Of a stretch of DNA of 64,000 bases, positions 18,789 to 28,323 are shown piece by piece (the stretch's first letter is position 1; each line of letters opens with the position of its first letter). A program made the position numbers and the translations under genes. The stretch is from Thermoactinomyces daqus (GTDB lineage Bacteria; Bacillota; Bacilli; Thermoactinomycetales; Thermoactinomycetaceae): assembly GCF_000763315.1 (NCBI RefSeq), contig NZ_JPST01000006.1, forward strand, positions 86,503-150,502, given 5' to 3'. The notes under the pieces were generated by a model that was not told where the DNA came from, did not search any database, and saw nothing but the letters and a program-made list of their open reading frames with translations.

Positions 18789-19714
18789 AGCAGGAATTGC
18801 TTGTTATCGTGGGACCGACGGCTGTCGGCAAGACGGATCTCAGCCTGACCCTGGCAAAAATGTTTGACGGGGAGATTATTTCCGGAGATTCCATGCAGGT
18901 ATACAAGGGGATGGATATTGGTACTGCCAAGGCCTCCCCGGAGGAGCAAAGGGCAGCGCCGCACCACATGATCGATTTAATCGACCCTGATGTTCCTTTT
19001 TCCGTTCAGGAATTTCAGAAACTCGCCCGGCAAAAAATTGCCGAGATCCATGCGCGCGGGCATTTGCCGATGCTGGTGGGAGGAACGGGATTGTACATTG
19101 AAGCGGTGACGCATGATTACGAACTGCCGCATGTGCCGGAAAACCCGGATCTTCGCGAGGAGCTGCGCAATTTGGCCGCATCAAAAGGCAATGAATACCT
19201 GCACAGTCGCCTCGGTGAAGTGGACCCGGATGCAGCCGCCAAATTGCATCCCAATGATCTCCGCCGCATCATCCGCGCGCTGGAAGTTTATGAAGTGACC
19301 GGAAAACCTTTCTCATCATTGAAAGGGAAAGGAACTTCCCCGTTCGATGCGCTCTGGATCGGGCTGACGATGCCGCGGGAGCTTCTCTATGAGCGGATTA
19401 ACCGGCGGGTGGACCAAATGATCGAAGCGGGCTTGGTCGAAGAGGTCAAACGGTTGAAAGAGCGGGGTTACCATTTGGGTTTGACCTCGATGCAGGCGAT
19501 CGGGTATAAAGAAATCATCAGCTATTTAAACGGGGACATCACGCTGGCCGAAGCAGTCGATTCTATAAAAAAAGGAACCAGAAAATATGCGAAACGGCAA
19601 TTATCCTGGTTTCGCCGCCTCAAGGAGATTCATTGGTTTGATGTGACAGAACCGCAATGTTTGAGAGAAATTCAGCAGCTTGTTGCAGGAAAGTTTCATT
19701 TGCCCAGAGAATAG
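18785..19714 (+). CDS. miaA: tRNA dimethylallyltransferase
   Basis: Adds the dimethylallyl group to A37 of tRNAs reading UNN codons, supplying the substrate for MiaB. The P-loop is IVGPTAVGKTDLS at residues 8-20. Other motifs are SGDSMQVYKGMDIGTAK, LVGGTGLYIEAV, the NDLRRIIRALEVYE region and SMQAIGYKEI. Length 309 aa is typical. The GTG start overlaps the upstream stop (GTGA). Confidence 0.95.
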   Translation: MKQELLVIVGPTAVGKTDLSLTLAKMFDGEIISGDSMQVYKGMDIGTAKASPEEQRAAPHHMIDLIDPDVPFSVQEFQKLARQKIAEIHARGHLPMLVGGTGLYIEAVTHDYELPHVPENPDLREELRNLAASKGNEYLHSRLGEVDPDAAAKLHPNDLRRIIRALEVYEVTGKPFSSLKGKGTSPFDALWIGLTMPRELLYERINRRVDQMIEAGLVEEVKRLKERGYHLGLTSMQAIGYKEIISYLNGDITLAEAVDSIKKGTRKYAKRQLSWFRRLKEIHWFDVTEPQCLREIQQLVAGKFHLPRE

Positions 19715-19757
19715 AGTACAATAATGTTAAATGCAAAATACATAGGAGGTTCGGATT

Positions 19758-20000
19758 TTGAAACAATCGATCAATATTCAAGATACATTTTTGAATCAGA
19801 TTCGCAAAGAATCTGTCCCGGTGACCATTTATTTGGTCAACGGTTTCCAACTTCGGGGAGTAATTCGTGGTTTTGACAATTTTACCATCGTGATCGACAG
19901 TGATGGTAAACAACAAATGGTGTATAAACATGCCATTTCCACCTTTACTCCTGCAAGGCCTGTTTCTTTGATGCCGGCTGAAGAGCAAAAAGAGGTATAA
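19758..20000 (+). CDS. hfq: RNA-binding protein Hfq
   Basis: Sm-like hexameric RNA chaperone of 80 aa. Sm1 contains [23 protein letters not shown] and Sm2 is [12 protein letters not shown]. The TTG start has AGGAGGT 9 nt upstream. It follows miaA, the usual arrangement. The tail is short and acidic, as in other Gram-positive Hfq proteins. Confidence 0.95.
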   Translation: MKQSINIQDTFLNQIRKESVPVTIYLVNGFQLRGVIRGFDNFTIVIDSDGKQQMVYKHAISTFTPARPVSLMPAEEQKEV

Positions 20001-20022
20001 GAGCTTTCCTGTTTACTGTGAT

Positions 20023-20046
20023 GAAGCCAGGCAGGCTTTCCTTTTA
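20023..20046 (+). terminator. Possible weak terminator after hfq
   Basis: GAAGCC (20023-20028) can pair with GGCTTT (20034-20039), followed by CCTTTT. The stem is short. Confidence 0.4.
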
Positions 20047-20131
20047 AGCTTGCTTGGTTTTCTTTTGTTCACCAAAATCTGGGCGGGCGCGTATACATGG
20101 TTTAGCGAACCCGGATCAAGAGGTGAACTCC

Positions 20132-21139
20132 ATGAATCGGAGAGTTCTTAAAGGGATAAATAAAAGCCAAATTCATGTTGTTTTTGACCACCCCAGGCAG
20201 GAGATGCAAATTTCCGCCTGTCCCGCCGCTTTGAAGGAAGAGGCATTTGTTCATGAAGAGCACGGCCCTTTGCGCGACTGTATGGAACAGTTGAAGCATT
20301 TGGTCGGATTGTCCAAGATCAAAGAGTTTGTCAAAGAGATTTACGCGTGGCTGGAGATTGGCAAAAGAAGGCGCGCGGCAGGCTTGGCCGCAGAACAACA
20401 GGTGCTGCACATGATCTTTTCCGGAAATCCCGGAACGGGAAAGACCACTGTGGCGCGTATTTTAAGCCGTCTGTTCAAAGAGATGGGGGTTTTGTCCAAA
20501 GGCCATCTTGTTGAAGTGGAGCGCGCGGATCTGGTCGGGGAGTATATTGGCCATACGGCGCAAAAAACGAGGGAACACGTGAAAAAAGCGCTGGGGGGCA
20601 TCTTGTTTATTGATGAGGCCTACTCACTGGCCAGAGGCGGCGAAAAGGATTTCGGCAAAGAAGCGATTGATACGATGGTCAAATCAATGGAAGACTATAA
20701 AAATGACTTTATTCTCATTCTGGCCGGCTATTCCGAAGAAATGGAGCAATTCTTACGCTTAAATCCGGGTCTTCCGTCCCGCTTTCCCATCCATCTGCAA
20801 TTTCCCGATTTCCATTTGGATGAATTGATGGAAATTGCCGAACAGATGGTGCAGGAGCGCCAGTACCGGTTGTCGTTAACGGCGCAGGAGAAATTGCGCC
20901 AGCACCTTAAGGAGCAAATGGAGCGAAGGGATGAGCAGTTTGGCAATGCGAGGCATGTTCGCAATCTGGTGGAGCAGGCGATTCGCAATCAGGCTGTTCG
21001 CCTGTTAAACCTGCGCTATGCCAGCAAGGATGATCTGATGATGCTGAGAGGGGAAGATTTCCAATTTCGGGAAGCGGAAAAAAACCCGCCTGTTTATTCA
21101 TGGTATAATGAAAGGGCCAAAAACCAGGTTTTTCTTTGA
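20132..21139 (+). CDS. spoVK: Stage V sporulation protein K, AAA+ ATPase
   Basis: AAA+ protein of 335 aa of the SpoVK/CbxX-CfqX family, needed for spore maturation. Walker A is FSGNPGTGKTTVARIL near residue 96, Walker B GILFIDEAYSLA, and sensor/arginine-finger regions include NPGLPSRFPIHLQF. ATG 20132 follows AGAGGTGA; the longer frame from 20054 has no good SD. A GTATACAT element at 20091-20098 loosely resembles a sigma-E -10, which would agree with mother-cell expression. Its place between hfq and hflX is the usual Bacillus order. Confidence 0.9.
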   Translation: MNRRVLKGINKSQIHVVFDHPRQEMQISACPAALKEEAFVHEEHGPLRDCMEQLKHLVGLSKIKEFVKEIYAWLEIGKRRRAAGLAAEQQVLHMIFSGNPGTGKTTVARILSRLFKEMGVLSKGHLVEVERADLVGEYIGHTAQKTREHVKKALGGILFIDEAYSLARGGEKDFGKEAIDTMVKSMEDYKNDFILILAGYSEEMEQFLRLNPGLPSRFPIHLQFPDFHLDELMEIAEQMVQERQYRLSLTAQEKLRQHLKEQMERRDEQFGNARHVRNLVEQAIRNQAVRLLNLRYASKDDLMMLRGEDFQFREAEKNPPVYSWYNERAKNQVFL

Positions 21140-21163
21140 GAAAGGGATGACGTAACGATTTCG

Positions 21164-22427
21164 ATGCTTGAACGAGAAAAAGCGATTTTGGTGGGAACGG
21201 GATCCAAACGAAACGAGGCGGAAATCACTTCCACTTTGGAAGAATTGGCCCGCCTTGCCGAGACATCGGGAGCGGAGGTTGCCGGAAAGGTGATCCAGTT
21301 TCGTGACCGCCCCGACCCCGCATGGCTGATCGGACACGGCAAAGCACAGGAGATCGCCGAATGGGCGGAGCAGGCGGAAGCGGATCTGGTCATTTTTGAT
21401 CAGGAGCTTTCCCCTGCGCAAATTTGCAATCTGGAACTGCTGTTTCCCTGCAAAGTGATTGACCGGACCCAGCTGATTTTGGATATATTTGCCGGTCGGG
21501 CCCAAACCAGGGAGGGGCGGATTCAGGTGGAATTGGCGCAGCTTAATTATCTGTTGCCGCGCCTTCAGGGGAGAGGGAAAGAGCTTTCCCGTCTGGGGGG
21601 GAGGCATCGGCACGCGCGGTCCCGGTGAAAAGAAACTGGAAACGGACCGGCGTCACATCCGTCGCCAAATCCGCGCTCTCACCGCTCAGCTTGAAGAGAT
21701 AAAAAAACATCGCCGTTTGCTGGGGCAGCGCCGTAAAAAGACCGGGGTGACCCAAATCGCTTTGGTCGGTTACACAAATGCCGGGAAATCCACTTTGCTC
21801 AACCGTCTGACCGGAGCGGACAGTTTGGCGGAGAACAAACTGTTTGCGACACTTGATCCCCTTTCCCGCAGTTTGAAGTTGCCGGGCGGGGAACAGGTGA
21901 TTCTCACGGATACCGTCGGATTTATCCGCCAATTGCCCCATCATCTGGTGGCGGCGTTTCGCTCGACGCTGGAACAGGTGAAAGAGGCCGATTTGTTGTT
22001 ACATGTCGTCGATGCATCGCATAAAGAGGCGGAGGAACAGATGAAGGCGGTGGAGAAAGTGTTGGAGGAACTGGATGCAGCCCATCTCCCGACTCTGATC
22101 GTCCTCAATAAAGCCGATCTCCAACCGGAGCTGAACGTCAATCTCCAGGGCAAAGAGGCGATTTCGATCTCGGCTTTTTGCGACGATGATTTGATGCGGC
22201 TCAAAGAGAAAATCGCGGCAATGTTGAGTGCGGAGACGGTGACCGGTACGGCGGAAATCCCGATCCACCGCGGAGATTTGATTGCTGCCCTGTATGAGGC
22301 GGCAGAGGTATGTTCAAGCAAGGCAATGGATACAAAGATCCGGTTCGAGTTTCGCCTCTCGCGCAAACAACTCGGGAAACTGCCGCCCGCCTTGCTTCAA
22401 TTTGCCCGTTTAAGCGAGGAATTTTAA
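21164..22427 (+). pseudogene. hflX: GTPase HflX, frameshifted in a G7 run
   Basis: Ribosome-splitting GTPase HflX in two frames. Frame 1 (21164-21628) encodes the N-terminal domain up to LLPRLQGRGKELSRLGG. The rest (about 21600-22427) continues in another frame with GIGTRGPGEKKLETDRRHI, G1 VGYTNAGKST, G3 DTVGF and G4 NKAD. The break is at the seven-G run 21595-21601. With six G the frame would read straight through as LGGGIGTRGPGE, the conserved sequence. The rest of both halves is intact, so this is a recent +1 slip, a sequencing error or a slippage-tolerant gene. The ATG has only a distant SD (AAAGGGATGA). Confidence 0.88.
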
Positions 22428-22443
22428 ATGTGGGAATGATGGA

Positions 22444-23730
22444 TTGGTGTTTAATGAGTTAAAACATGGTGAATGGATTGAACGAAACGTTTTGCAAGTG
22501 GAAGAAAAGATCGCTCCAATGATCGCCAAAATCTCGCATCACGTCGATGAGATGCAATGGAAAGTGCTTCAGGTGTTTCGGAAACTCGGGGTAAGCGAGT
22601 TCCACCTGCACTCTTCGACCGGCTATGGATATGACGATATGGGAAGGGAGATTTTTGAAAAGGCATTTGCTGAATTGATGGGGGCGGAGCAAGCTTTGGT
22701 GCGCCCGAACATCATCTCGGGCACCCATGCCATTTCCGCGTGCCTTTATGGAATCCTGCGTCCGGGGGATGAACTGATCTACCTGACGGGGCGCCCGTAT
22801 GACACGTTGCAGCAAGTGATCGGTTCAGATAGAGACGGCTCGGGTTCATTGGCCGATTATGGTATTGCTTATAAAGAAATTCCGCTCACCCCTGCCGGAA
22901 ATATCGACTGGGAAGCATTTGCTGCCGCGTTGACGGACAAGACCAAAATGATCGGGATTCAGCGGTCGCGGGGATATGCCGATCGCCCGTCGTTTACCGT
23001 CGGGCAAATCGGAGAGATGGTGAGGAAAATCCGCTCCATCCGGCCTGATCTCGTTATCTTTGTCGATAATTGTTACGGCGAATTCGTGGAGGGACAAGAA
23101 CCTCCTCATATGGGTGCCGATCTGATCGCCGGTTCCCTGATCAAAAATCCGGGCGGTGGCCTGGCCAAATCGGGGGGATACATTGCCGGCAGGGCGAATT
23201 TGGTTGCCAAAGCCGCCTCCCGTCTGGTTGCTCCCGGAATCGGCGTGGAAGGGGGCGCCACTTATGGATACTTGCGCGATTATTATCAAGGATTGTTTCT
23301 CGCTCCTCATGTTGTCGGCGAAGCATTGAAAGGAGCGGTGTTTACGTCGGCCTTGTTGCAGGAATTGGGATTTCGGACGACCCCGGCATGGGATGAAACC
23401 AGAGCCGATATCATTCAGCAGATTTCCCTGGGCAGTCCTGAGTTGCTCATAGCCTTTTGCCAGGGGATTCAATCTTCCTCGCCGATCGATGCCCATATCA
23501 AGCCGGTGCCTGATCATATGCCCGGGTATGAAGATCCGGTCATAATGGCGGCGGGAACCTTTGTACAGGGGGCGAGCATTGAATTGTCGGCGGACGGCCC
23601 TTTGCGCGAGCCTTATATTGCCTTTATGCAAGGCGGATTAACCTATTCGCACGTGAAAATCGCGATCGTTCAGGCGTTGGAATTTATGATGGAAACTGGA
23701 AAATTGGCTATTCTCAAGCAAAGTGGATAA
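22444..23730 (+). CDS. ynbB: YnbB-like PLP-dependent protein (methionine gamma-lyase family)
   Basis: Cystathionine gamma-lyase-fold protein of 428 aa, of the family formerly named for aluminium resistance. The PLP lysine is probably in SLIKNPGGGLAKSGGYIAG. Other conserved parts are SEFHLHSSTGYGYDDMGRE, RPNIISGTHAI and VFVDNCYGEFVE. It follows hflX in the usual Bacillus order. The start may be TTG 22444 or the adjacent GTG 22447; no strong SD separates them. The physiological substrate is not established. Confidence 0.85.
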   Translation: MVFNELKHGEWIERNVLQVEEKIAPMIAKISHHVDEMQWKVLQVFRKLGVSEFHLHSSTGYGYDDMGREIFEKAFAELMGAEQALVRPNIISGTHAISACLYGILRPGDELIYLTGRPYDTLQQVIGSDRDGSGSLADYGIAYKEIPLTPAGNIDWEAFAAALTDKTKMIGIQRSRGYADRPSFTVGQIGEMVRKIRSIRPDLVIFVDNCYGEFVEGQEPPHMGADLIAGSLIKNPGGGLAKSGGYIAGRANLVAKAASRLVAPGIGVEGGATYGYLRDYYQGLFLAPHVVGEALKGAVFTSALLQELGFRTTPAWDETRADIIQQISLGSPELLIAFCQGIQSSSPIDAHIKPVPDHMPGYEDPVIMAAGTFVQGASIELSADGPLREPYIAFMQGGLTYSHVKIAIVQALEFMMETGKLAILKQSG

Positions 23731-23745
23731 AAGGAGGAACCGGGG

Positions 23746-24234
23746 TTGGAAGTGCTTCTGTGGATTGTGGTGGCTGTATTGTTCCTGCTCGCTTTTGCGG
23801 GTTTGTTTATTCCTGCCCTGCCGGATGCGCCGCTGCTATTGGCGGGCTTTGCCGTCTACAGTTTCTTTATCCCCGCGGCGGCTCCACTGGGAGTTTCGTT
23901 TTGGGTCACGGTGATCATTCTTACCCTTCTTCTGTTTTTGGTCGATTATCTTTCTACCAGTATCGCCGTGAAAAAGTACGGGGGCTCCGTCTGGTCCGTT
24001 ATCGCTGCGATTGTGGGGATCATCGTTTTCCCCTTCATCATCGGTCCGGTCGGAATTATTGTCGGACCGTTTGTGCTGGTGCTTTTGCTTGAGTTCATCC
24101 TGAAAAAATCTTGGGGAGAAGCCTTTAAAGTGGCCTTTGGCACCTTTGTCGGCTTTGTCGGCGGAGTGTTTATCAAATTTTTGGTGATGACGGGGATGCT
24201 GATCTGGTTTTTCGTCCGCATCGGCATTTCATAA
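23746..24234 (+). CDS. DUF456 family membrane protein
   Basis: Hydrophobic protein of 162 aa with four to five membrane helices. The glycine-rich signature around FPFIIGPVGIIVGPFVLVLLLE, followed by GTFVGFVGGVFIKF, is typical of DUF456 (YqgC-like). TTG 23746 has GGAGG about 9 nt upstream. It lies 15 nt after ynbB, is probably co-transcribed, and is followed by a terminator. Function is unknown. Confidence 0.8.
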   Translation: MEVLLWIVVAVLFLLAFAGLFIPALPDAPLLLAGFAVYSFFIPAAAPLGVSFWVTVIILTLLLFLVDYLSTSIAVKKYGGSVWSVIAAIVGIIVFPFIIGPVGIIVGPFVLVLLLEFILKKSWGEAFKVAFGTFVGFVGGVFIKFLVMTGMLIWFFVRIGIS

Positions 24235-24239
24235 CATGA

Positions 24240-24266
24240 AGAGCCTGGGAAACCGGGCTCTTTTTA
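24240..24266 (+). terminator. Terminator after the DUF456 gene
   Basis: AGAGCC (24240-24245) pairs with GGCTCT (24256-24261), extended by GG/CC inside, followed by TTTTTATT. Confidence 0.85.
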
Positions 24267-24322
24267 TTATAAAAAAGTCCGGCAGGAGGCAAAATGAGCA
24301 CATCAATATGCGCACTTAATCA

Positions 24323-24339
24323 TGTCAATTTTTATTACA
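24323..24339. promoter_or_regulatory. GlnR/TnrA box upstream of glnRA
   Basis: TGTCA-N7-TTACA matches the GlnR/TnrA consensus TGTNA-N7-TNACA exactly and lies about 48 nt before the predicted start of transcription. Confidence 0.85.
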
Positions 24340-24343
24340 TCGC

Positions 24344-24372
24344 TTGACTAATAAACCTGACATGAATACAAT
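24344..24372 (+). promoter_or_regulatory. glnRA promoter
   Basis: TTGACT (24344-24349), 17 nt and TACAAT (24367-24372). A single TGACA half-site (24358-24362) within the spacer could be a second, degenerate GlnR contact. Confidence 0.8.
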
Positions 24373-24413
24373 TAAAGTATGGAAAGCAGCCTGAGGAAAG
24401 GAGGCGGCCGTCG

Positions 24414-24818
24414 ATGAGTGTACGCGATGAGCTGAGGCGGAATATGCCTTTGTTTCCCATTGGAATTGTAACAAAGCTGACCGAACTTTCCCCGCGTCAG
24501 ATTCGCTATTACGAACAGCAGGGATTGATTCGCCCGGAACGAACCAAAGGGAATCAGCGGTTGTTTTCATTTAATGACGTGGATCGGCTATTGCAGATTA
24601 AGTCCTATCTGGAAAAGGGGCTTAATCTGGCCGGAGTGAGAGAGATGTTTAAACAAAATCAGCAAGTCCTGGAAGCGAAGAGAGAAGTGGAGCGGGTGAA
24701 AAAAGAACTTACCGAGCGGGAACTGCGCCGGATGTTGAAGCAGCAGATCATCCATCCGAACCGCCCGGGGCAAATTCCTCTTACACATGGAGAGATGTCG
24801 CGCTTTTTCCGCCATTAA
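24414..24818 (+). CDS. glnR: Glutamine synthetase repressor GlnR
   Basis: MerR-fold regulator of 134 aa. The winged helix (about 15-85) includes VTKLTELSPRQIRYYEQQGLI and RPERTKGNQRLFSFNDVDRLL. The short charged tail ends in LTHGEMSRFFRH, matching the autoinhibitory C-terminus that feedback-inhibited GlnA relieves. ATG has AAAGGAGG upstream. It is co-transcribed with glnA from the promoter at 24344, which carries a perfect GlnR box. Confidence 0.94.
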   Translation: MSVRDELRRNMPLFPIGIVTKLTELSPRQIRYYEQQGLIRPERTKGNQRLFSFNDVDRLLQIKSYLEKGLNLAGVREMFKQNQQVLEAKREVERVKKELTERELRRMLKQQIIHPNRPGQIPLTHGEMSRFFRH

Positions 24819-24872
24819 TGCTTCCCTCCTGCTTCCGGTGTCATAAATAAATTGTGAAGGGAGAACGACACA

Positions 24873-26207
24873 ATGGCAAAATACACCAAAGAAGATATTC
24901 TTGGGATTGCCGATCAGGAAAAGGTTTCGTATATTCGTTTGACATTCACCGATTTGCTGGGAACAATCAAAAACGTGGAAATTCCCCGCAGCCAGTTGGA
25001 AAAAGCGCTTGATAATAAAATGATGTTTGACGGATCTTCCATCGAAGGATTTGTGCGCATTGAAGAATCGGATATGTATCTGTATCCCGATCTCGATACT
25101 TGGGTGATTTATCCCTGGGGAAATGAACACGGAAAAGTTGCCGGACTCATTTGTGATATTTACAATCCGGACGGCACACCGTTTGAGGGCGATCCCCGCG
25201 GAATTTTGAAACGCGCCTTGAAAGAAGCGGAAGAAATGGGCTTCACCGCGTTTAACGTGGGCACCGAACCGGAGTTCTTCCTCTTCAAAACCGATGAAAA
25301 AGGTGAACCTTCCCTTGAATTGAACGATAAAGGCGGTTACTTTGACCTTGCACCGCTGGATCTCGGGGAAAACTGCCGTCGCGATATCGTGCTTACTTTG
25401 GACAAAATGGGATTTGAAGTGGAAGCGTCTCACCACGAAGTGGCACCGGGTCAGCACGAAATCGATTTCAAATATGCCAATGCGGTAACGACTGCCGACA
25501 ATATCCAAATCTTTAAGTTGGTGGTGAAAAACGTTGCCCGTCGTTACGGTTTGCATGCGACCTTTATGCCGAAACCGCTCTTTGGGGTAAACGGGTCAGG
25601 GATGCACTGCCATATGTCCCTTTTCCAAGGGAAAGTGAACGCCTTCTACGATGAATCTGACGAGCTCGGTTTAAGCAAAACCGCACGTCATTTCCTTGCC
25701 GGTGTTTTGAAACATGCCCGTGCTTTTACGGCCATCACCAATCCGCTGATTAACTCGTACAAACGTCTGGTGCCGGGCTATGAAGCACCCTGTTATGTTG
25801 CCTGGTCGCCGAAAAACCGCAGTCCGCTGGTTCGGGTTCCGGCTTCCCGCGGACTCAGCACCCGGATCGAAGTTCGTTCTCCCGACCCATCAGCCAACCC
25901 GTACCTGACTTTGGCGGTTCTGCTCAAAGCAGGTTTGGACGGCATTAAGCAACAACTTCCGTTACCGCAACAAACGGATCGCAACATCTATGTGATGGAT
26001 GAGCAAGAGCGCCGCGATGCAGGAATTGACAATCTGCCGGCCAACTTGCAAGAAGCCTTGGTGGAATTGCAAAACGACCCGGTTATGGTTGAAGCGCTCG
26101 GCGAACACGCCTTGGCTCATTTTGTGGAAGCGAAAGAAATCGAGTGGGATCTGTTCCGCACCACTGTTCATCCGTGGGAACGCGAGCAGTATATGTCCCT
26201 GTACTAA
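24873..26207 (+). CDS. glnA: Glutamine synthetase, type I-alpha
   Basis: ATP-dependent ammonia assimilation into glutamine. Length 444 aa fits the GSI-alpha form of Firmicutes, which is regulated by feedback inhibition and GlnR binding rather than adenylylation. Motifs are [11 protein letters not shown], the glutamate/Mg residues in [12 protein letters not shown] and [17 protein letters not shown], and [18 protein letters not shown] precedes the ATG. A strong terminator follows. Confidence 0.97.
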   Translation: MAKYTKEDILGIADQEKVSYIRLTFTDLLGTIKNVEIPRSQLEKALDNKMMFDGSSIEGFVRIEESDMYLYPDLDTWVIYPWGNEHGKVAGLICDIYNPDGTPFEGDPRGILKRALKEAEEMGFTAFNVGTEPEFFLFKTDEKGEPSLELNDKGGYFDLAPLDLGENCRRDIVLTLDKMGFEVEASHHEVAPGQHEIDFKYANAVTTADNIQIFKLVVKNVARRYGLHATFMPKPLFGVNGSGMHCHMSLFQGKVNAFYDESDELGLSKTARHFLAGVLKHARAFTAITNPLINSYKRLVPGYEAPCYVAWSPKNRSPLVRVPASRGLSTRIEVRSPDPSANPYLTLAVLLKAGLDGIKQQLPLPQQTDRNIYVMDEQERRDAGIDNLPANLQEALVELQNDPVMVEALGEHALAHFVEAKEIEWDLFRTTVHPWEREQYMSLY

Positions 26208-26222
26208 ACGGAAAAGTGTACG

Positions 26223-26260
26223 GCAGAGGTCGAAATTTATTCGATCTCTGCTTTATTTTT
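26223..26260 (+). terminator. Terminator of glnRA
   Basis: GCAGAG-G-TCGAA (26223-26234) pairs with TTCGA-T-CTCTGC (26240-26251), followed by TTTATTTTT. Confidence 0.92.
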
Positions 26261-26262
26261 GG

Positions 26263-26290
26263 TTGGATATATCAGAATATTATATATAAT
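26263..26290 (+). promoter_or_regulatory. Candidate promoter of the 26.3-kb methyltransferase
   Basis: TTGGAT (26263-26268), 16 nt and TATAAT (26285-26290), immediately after the glnA terminator and 43 nt before the next gene. Confidence 0.5.
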
Positions 26291-26332
26291 TATTAAGGGG
26301 ACAATCTTAATAAAAAATTTTTTTCGGGGGAT

Positions 26333-27124
26333 ATGATGGAGGTCAAGTTTGGTTCAGTGGCAAAGGATTATGCCAGATGGCGCAATGATTTTCCTGTTGA
26401 AGTATTTAAGCAGCTGGAAAGTTTTGGCGTGCGGTGGGAGGGGAGAAAGATAGCGGATCTCGGATGCGGAACCGGGGTACTCAGCCGGGAACTGGTGAAA
26501 AGAGGAGCGCAGGTTACCGGTGTTGACCCTTCCCCTGAACTGCTGGCTGAAGCGCGAAAGGGGGAGGAGGGAAGCCGGATCTGCTATATCTGCGCGACCG
26601 CGGAAAACAGCACTCTTCCGTCTGCTCAATATGAGATGGTCACAGTATTGCGGGCATGGCATTGGTTTAACCGGCCGCAGGCGATCAAGGAGGTGAAACG
26701 CATATTAAAGGAAGGCGGACTTTTCATCGTGATGGATTCGCGTTTTGATCTGTCCAAGCAAAATCCCTTGCTCCGGGATACTTTTGTGATGGCAAAATCG
26801 TTCTTGCCAAAAGATGCAGTCGATAAACCGGGATCCCGCAAAGAAGAGAAGAAAAGGCTTCTCGGGTTTCCGCTCAGTTGGTTCAGTGAATGGGAAAAAG
26901 CGGGTCTCCGGCTGACGGCGGGCTGGGAGTGGGAATATTCCATCGCCTTTTCGCATGAATACTGGTTGGGGAGAATCCGTACTCTCTCTTGGTACACGCT
27001 GTTATCGGAAGCGCAAAAACGGGAGATTTCAGACAGGTTGCAAGAATTGCTGGCGATCCGTTATCCCGATGAACCGATCAGCGTTCCGCATGTCTGTTCG
27101 GTGGCGGTCTTAAAATACCTTTAA
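26333..27124 (+). CDS. Class I SAM-dependent methyltransferase
   Basis: Methyltransferase-11-type protein of 263 aa. Motif I is IADLGCGTGVLSREL near residues 40-54, motif II VTGVDPSPELLAEA, and a post-I segment reads YEMVTVLRAWHWFNRPQA. Two adjacent ATG codons (26333, 26336) follow GGGGGAT; either could start. It is isolated between terminators and has its own promoter. The HWF motif also occurs in small-molecule methyltransferases such as the trans-aconitate type, but the substrate cannot be assigned. Confidence 0.78.
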   Translation: MMEVKFGSVAKDYARWRNDFPVEVFKQLESFGVRWEGRKIADLGCGTGVLSRELVKRGAQVTGVDPSPELLAEARKGEEGSRICYICATAENSTLPSAQYEMVTVLRAWHWFNRPQAIKEVKRILKEGGLFIVMDSRFDLSKQNPLLRDTFVMAKSFLPKDAVDKPGSRKEEKKRLLGFPLSWFSEWEKAGLRLTAGWEWEYSIAFSHEYWLGRIRTLSWYTLLSEAQKREISDRLQELLAIRYPDEPISVPHVCSVAVLKYL

Positions 27125-27174
27125 CACCGGATAAAAAAGGGAAAACGGAGGTTTGGCCCCTGTTTTCCCGGGTA

Positions 27175-27870
27175 TCAGAGCAGCGGGGTCAGACTCGGCA
27201 ATAACAACACCCACACCAGGGTGATGAAGGCCCCTATGATCATGCCCAAACTGGAGAAAGTTCCTTCCAGCTCTCCGAATTCAAATGCTTTGGAGGTGCC
27301 GGTGCCGTGTGCGCCCATTCCCATCAACAACCCCTTGGCAATCGGGGATTTTAAGGAGAGCAGACGAATTAGCAGCGGGCCCAGAACCACCCCGGACAAG
27401 CCGGTGATCATGACAAAGACGGCAGTCAGGGAAGGATTGCCGTGCAAGGATTTGGCGTATTCCATTGCGATCGGTGTCGTTACTGAACGGGGGATGATAC
27501 TGATCACCATCACTTTGCTCAGCTGGAACAGGATGGCGAACAAGATTGAGGTGATGACAGCCAAAAATGAGCCAATGCTCAAGCTGATCAAAATCTCTTT
27601 TAAATATTTCCTGAGCAGATCCTGGTATTTATACATGGGAACGGCGAAAGCGACCGTGGAGGGGCCGAGCATGTAGGTCAAGATCCAGGTTCCCGAAGCG
27701 TAGGTGGAGTAGGAAATATGGAAAGTCTCCAGGATGATGATCAGGATGAGCGGTGTGACAATCACCGGTGAAAACAGGACGAATGTGAGCTTGGAGCTGA
27801 TTTTTTGGCTTGCCACGAAAATCGAGATGGTGAGGACGAGTAAAAATATCTTCAGCAAAATTTCATTCAT
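27175..27870 (-). CDS. cidB: CidB/LrgB family membrane protein
   Basis: Integral membrane protein of 231 aa, partner of the holin-like CidA/LrgA. It is linked to murein hydrolase export, autolysis and, in Bacillus relatives, overflow-metabolite (pyruvate) uptake. The signature MGMGAHGTGTSKAFEFGELEG lies near the C-terminus, and MVISIIPRSVTTPIAMEYAK is conserved. The true start is ATG 27870, overlapping the cidA stop (TGATG); the frame continues upstream only as a shadow of cidA. The CidB rather than LrgB label rests on the neighbouring LysR gene. Confidence 0.85.
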   Translation of the reverse strand: MNEILLKIFLLVLTISIFVASQKISSKLTFVLFSPVIVTPLILIIILETFHISYSTYASGTWILTYMLGPSTVAFAVPMYKYQDLLRKYLKEILISLSIGSFLAVITSILFAILFQLSKVMVISIIPRSVTTPIAMEYAKSLHGNPSLTAVFVMITGLSGVVLGPLLIRLLSLKSPIAKGLLMGMGAHGTGTSKAFEFGELEGTFSSLGMIIGAFITLVWVLLLPSLTPLL

Positions 27871-28238
27871 CAGGCTTTTCCCTTCTTCCGCTTTTGCAAA
27901 AATTCGGCGACTAGGCCGGTAATGCACATGACCGCGATTAAACTGATCCAGACCGCGCCGGCCATCCTGAGCCCTTCCACACCCATGATCTGCGGAAACT
28001 GGATAATGCCGACCGTGGGAGGAATGAAAAAGAGCAGCAGTTCGGCCAACAGCCATTTTGCGCCTTCTTCGACCCATTCCAGGCGAATGATGCGAAGTTT
28101 GAGCAGGAGAAACAGAAGAGCCAAACCGATTATGCTGCCGGGCAGTTTTTCCAGTCTGAGCAAATGCGCAATGCCTTCCCCGCACAGATAAACGAGATTG
28201 ATCAGCAAGATCTGGCCTAAGACAATCCATATTCTCAT
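27870..28238 (-). CDS. cidA: CidA/LrgA family holin-like protein
   Basis: Small membrane protein of 122 aa with four hydrophobic segments. The family core GEGIAHLLRLEKLPGSIIGLALLFLLL and LLFFIPPTVGIIQF are clear. Start ATG 28238 follows AAAGGTGAAG. It overlaps cidB by one base. The upstream gap to cidR (124 nt) contains an inverted repeat and a terminator-like hairpin, so expression may be controlled both by the LysR regulator and by attenuation. Confidence 0.85.
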   Translation of the reverse strand: MRIWIVLGQILLINLVYLCGEGIAHLLRLEKLPGSIIGLALLFLLLKLRIIRLEWVEEGAKWLLAELLLFFIPPTVGIIQFPQIMGVEGLRMAGAVWISLIAVMCITGLVAEFLQKRKKGKA

Positions 28239-28260
28239 AATCTTCACCTTTCTGATGCAT

Positions 28261-28284
28261 AAGAAAAGGAGCTGAGTCAGCTCC
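28261..28284 (-). terminator. Hairpin between cidR and cidA
   Basis: GGAGCT and AGCTCC around GACTC (28268-28284), with a minus-strand TTTTCTT tail at 28267-28261. It ends the cidR transcript or attenuates cidAB, since it lies only 23 nt before the cidA start. Confidence 0.75.
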
Positions 28285-28323
28285 TGTGGAAAGATCATAC
28301 TTATAAGGTAACGAGAATAAATC

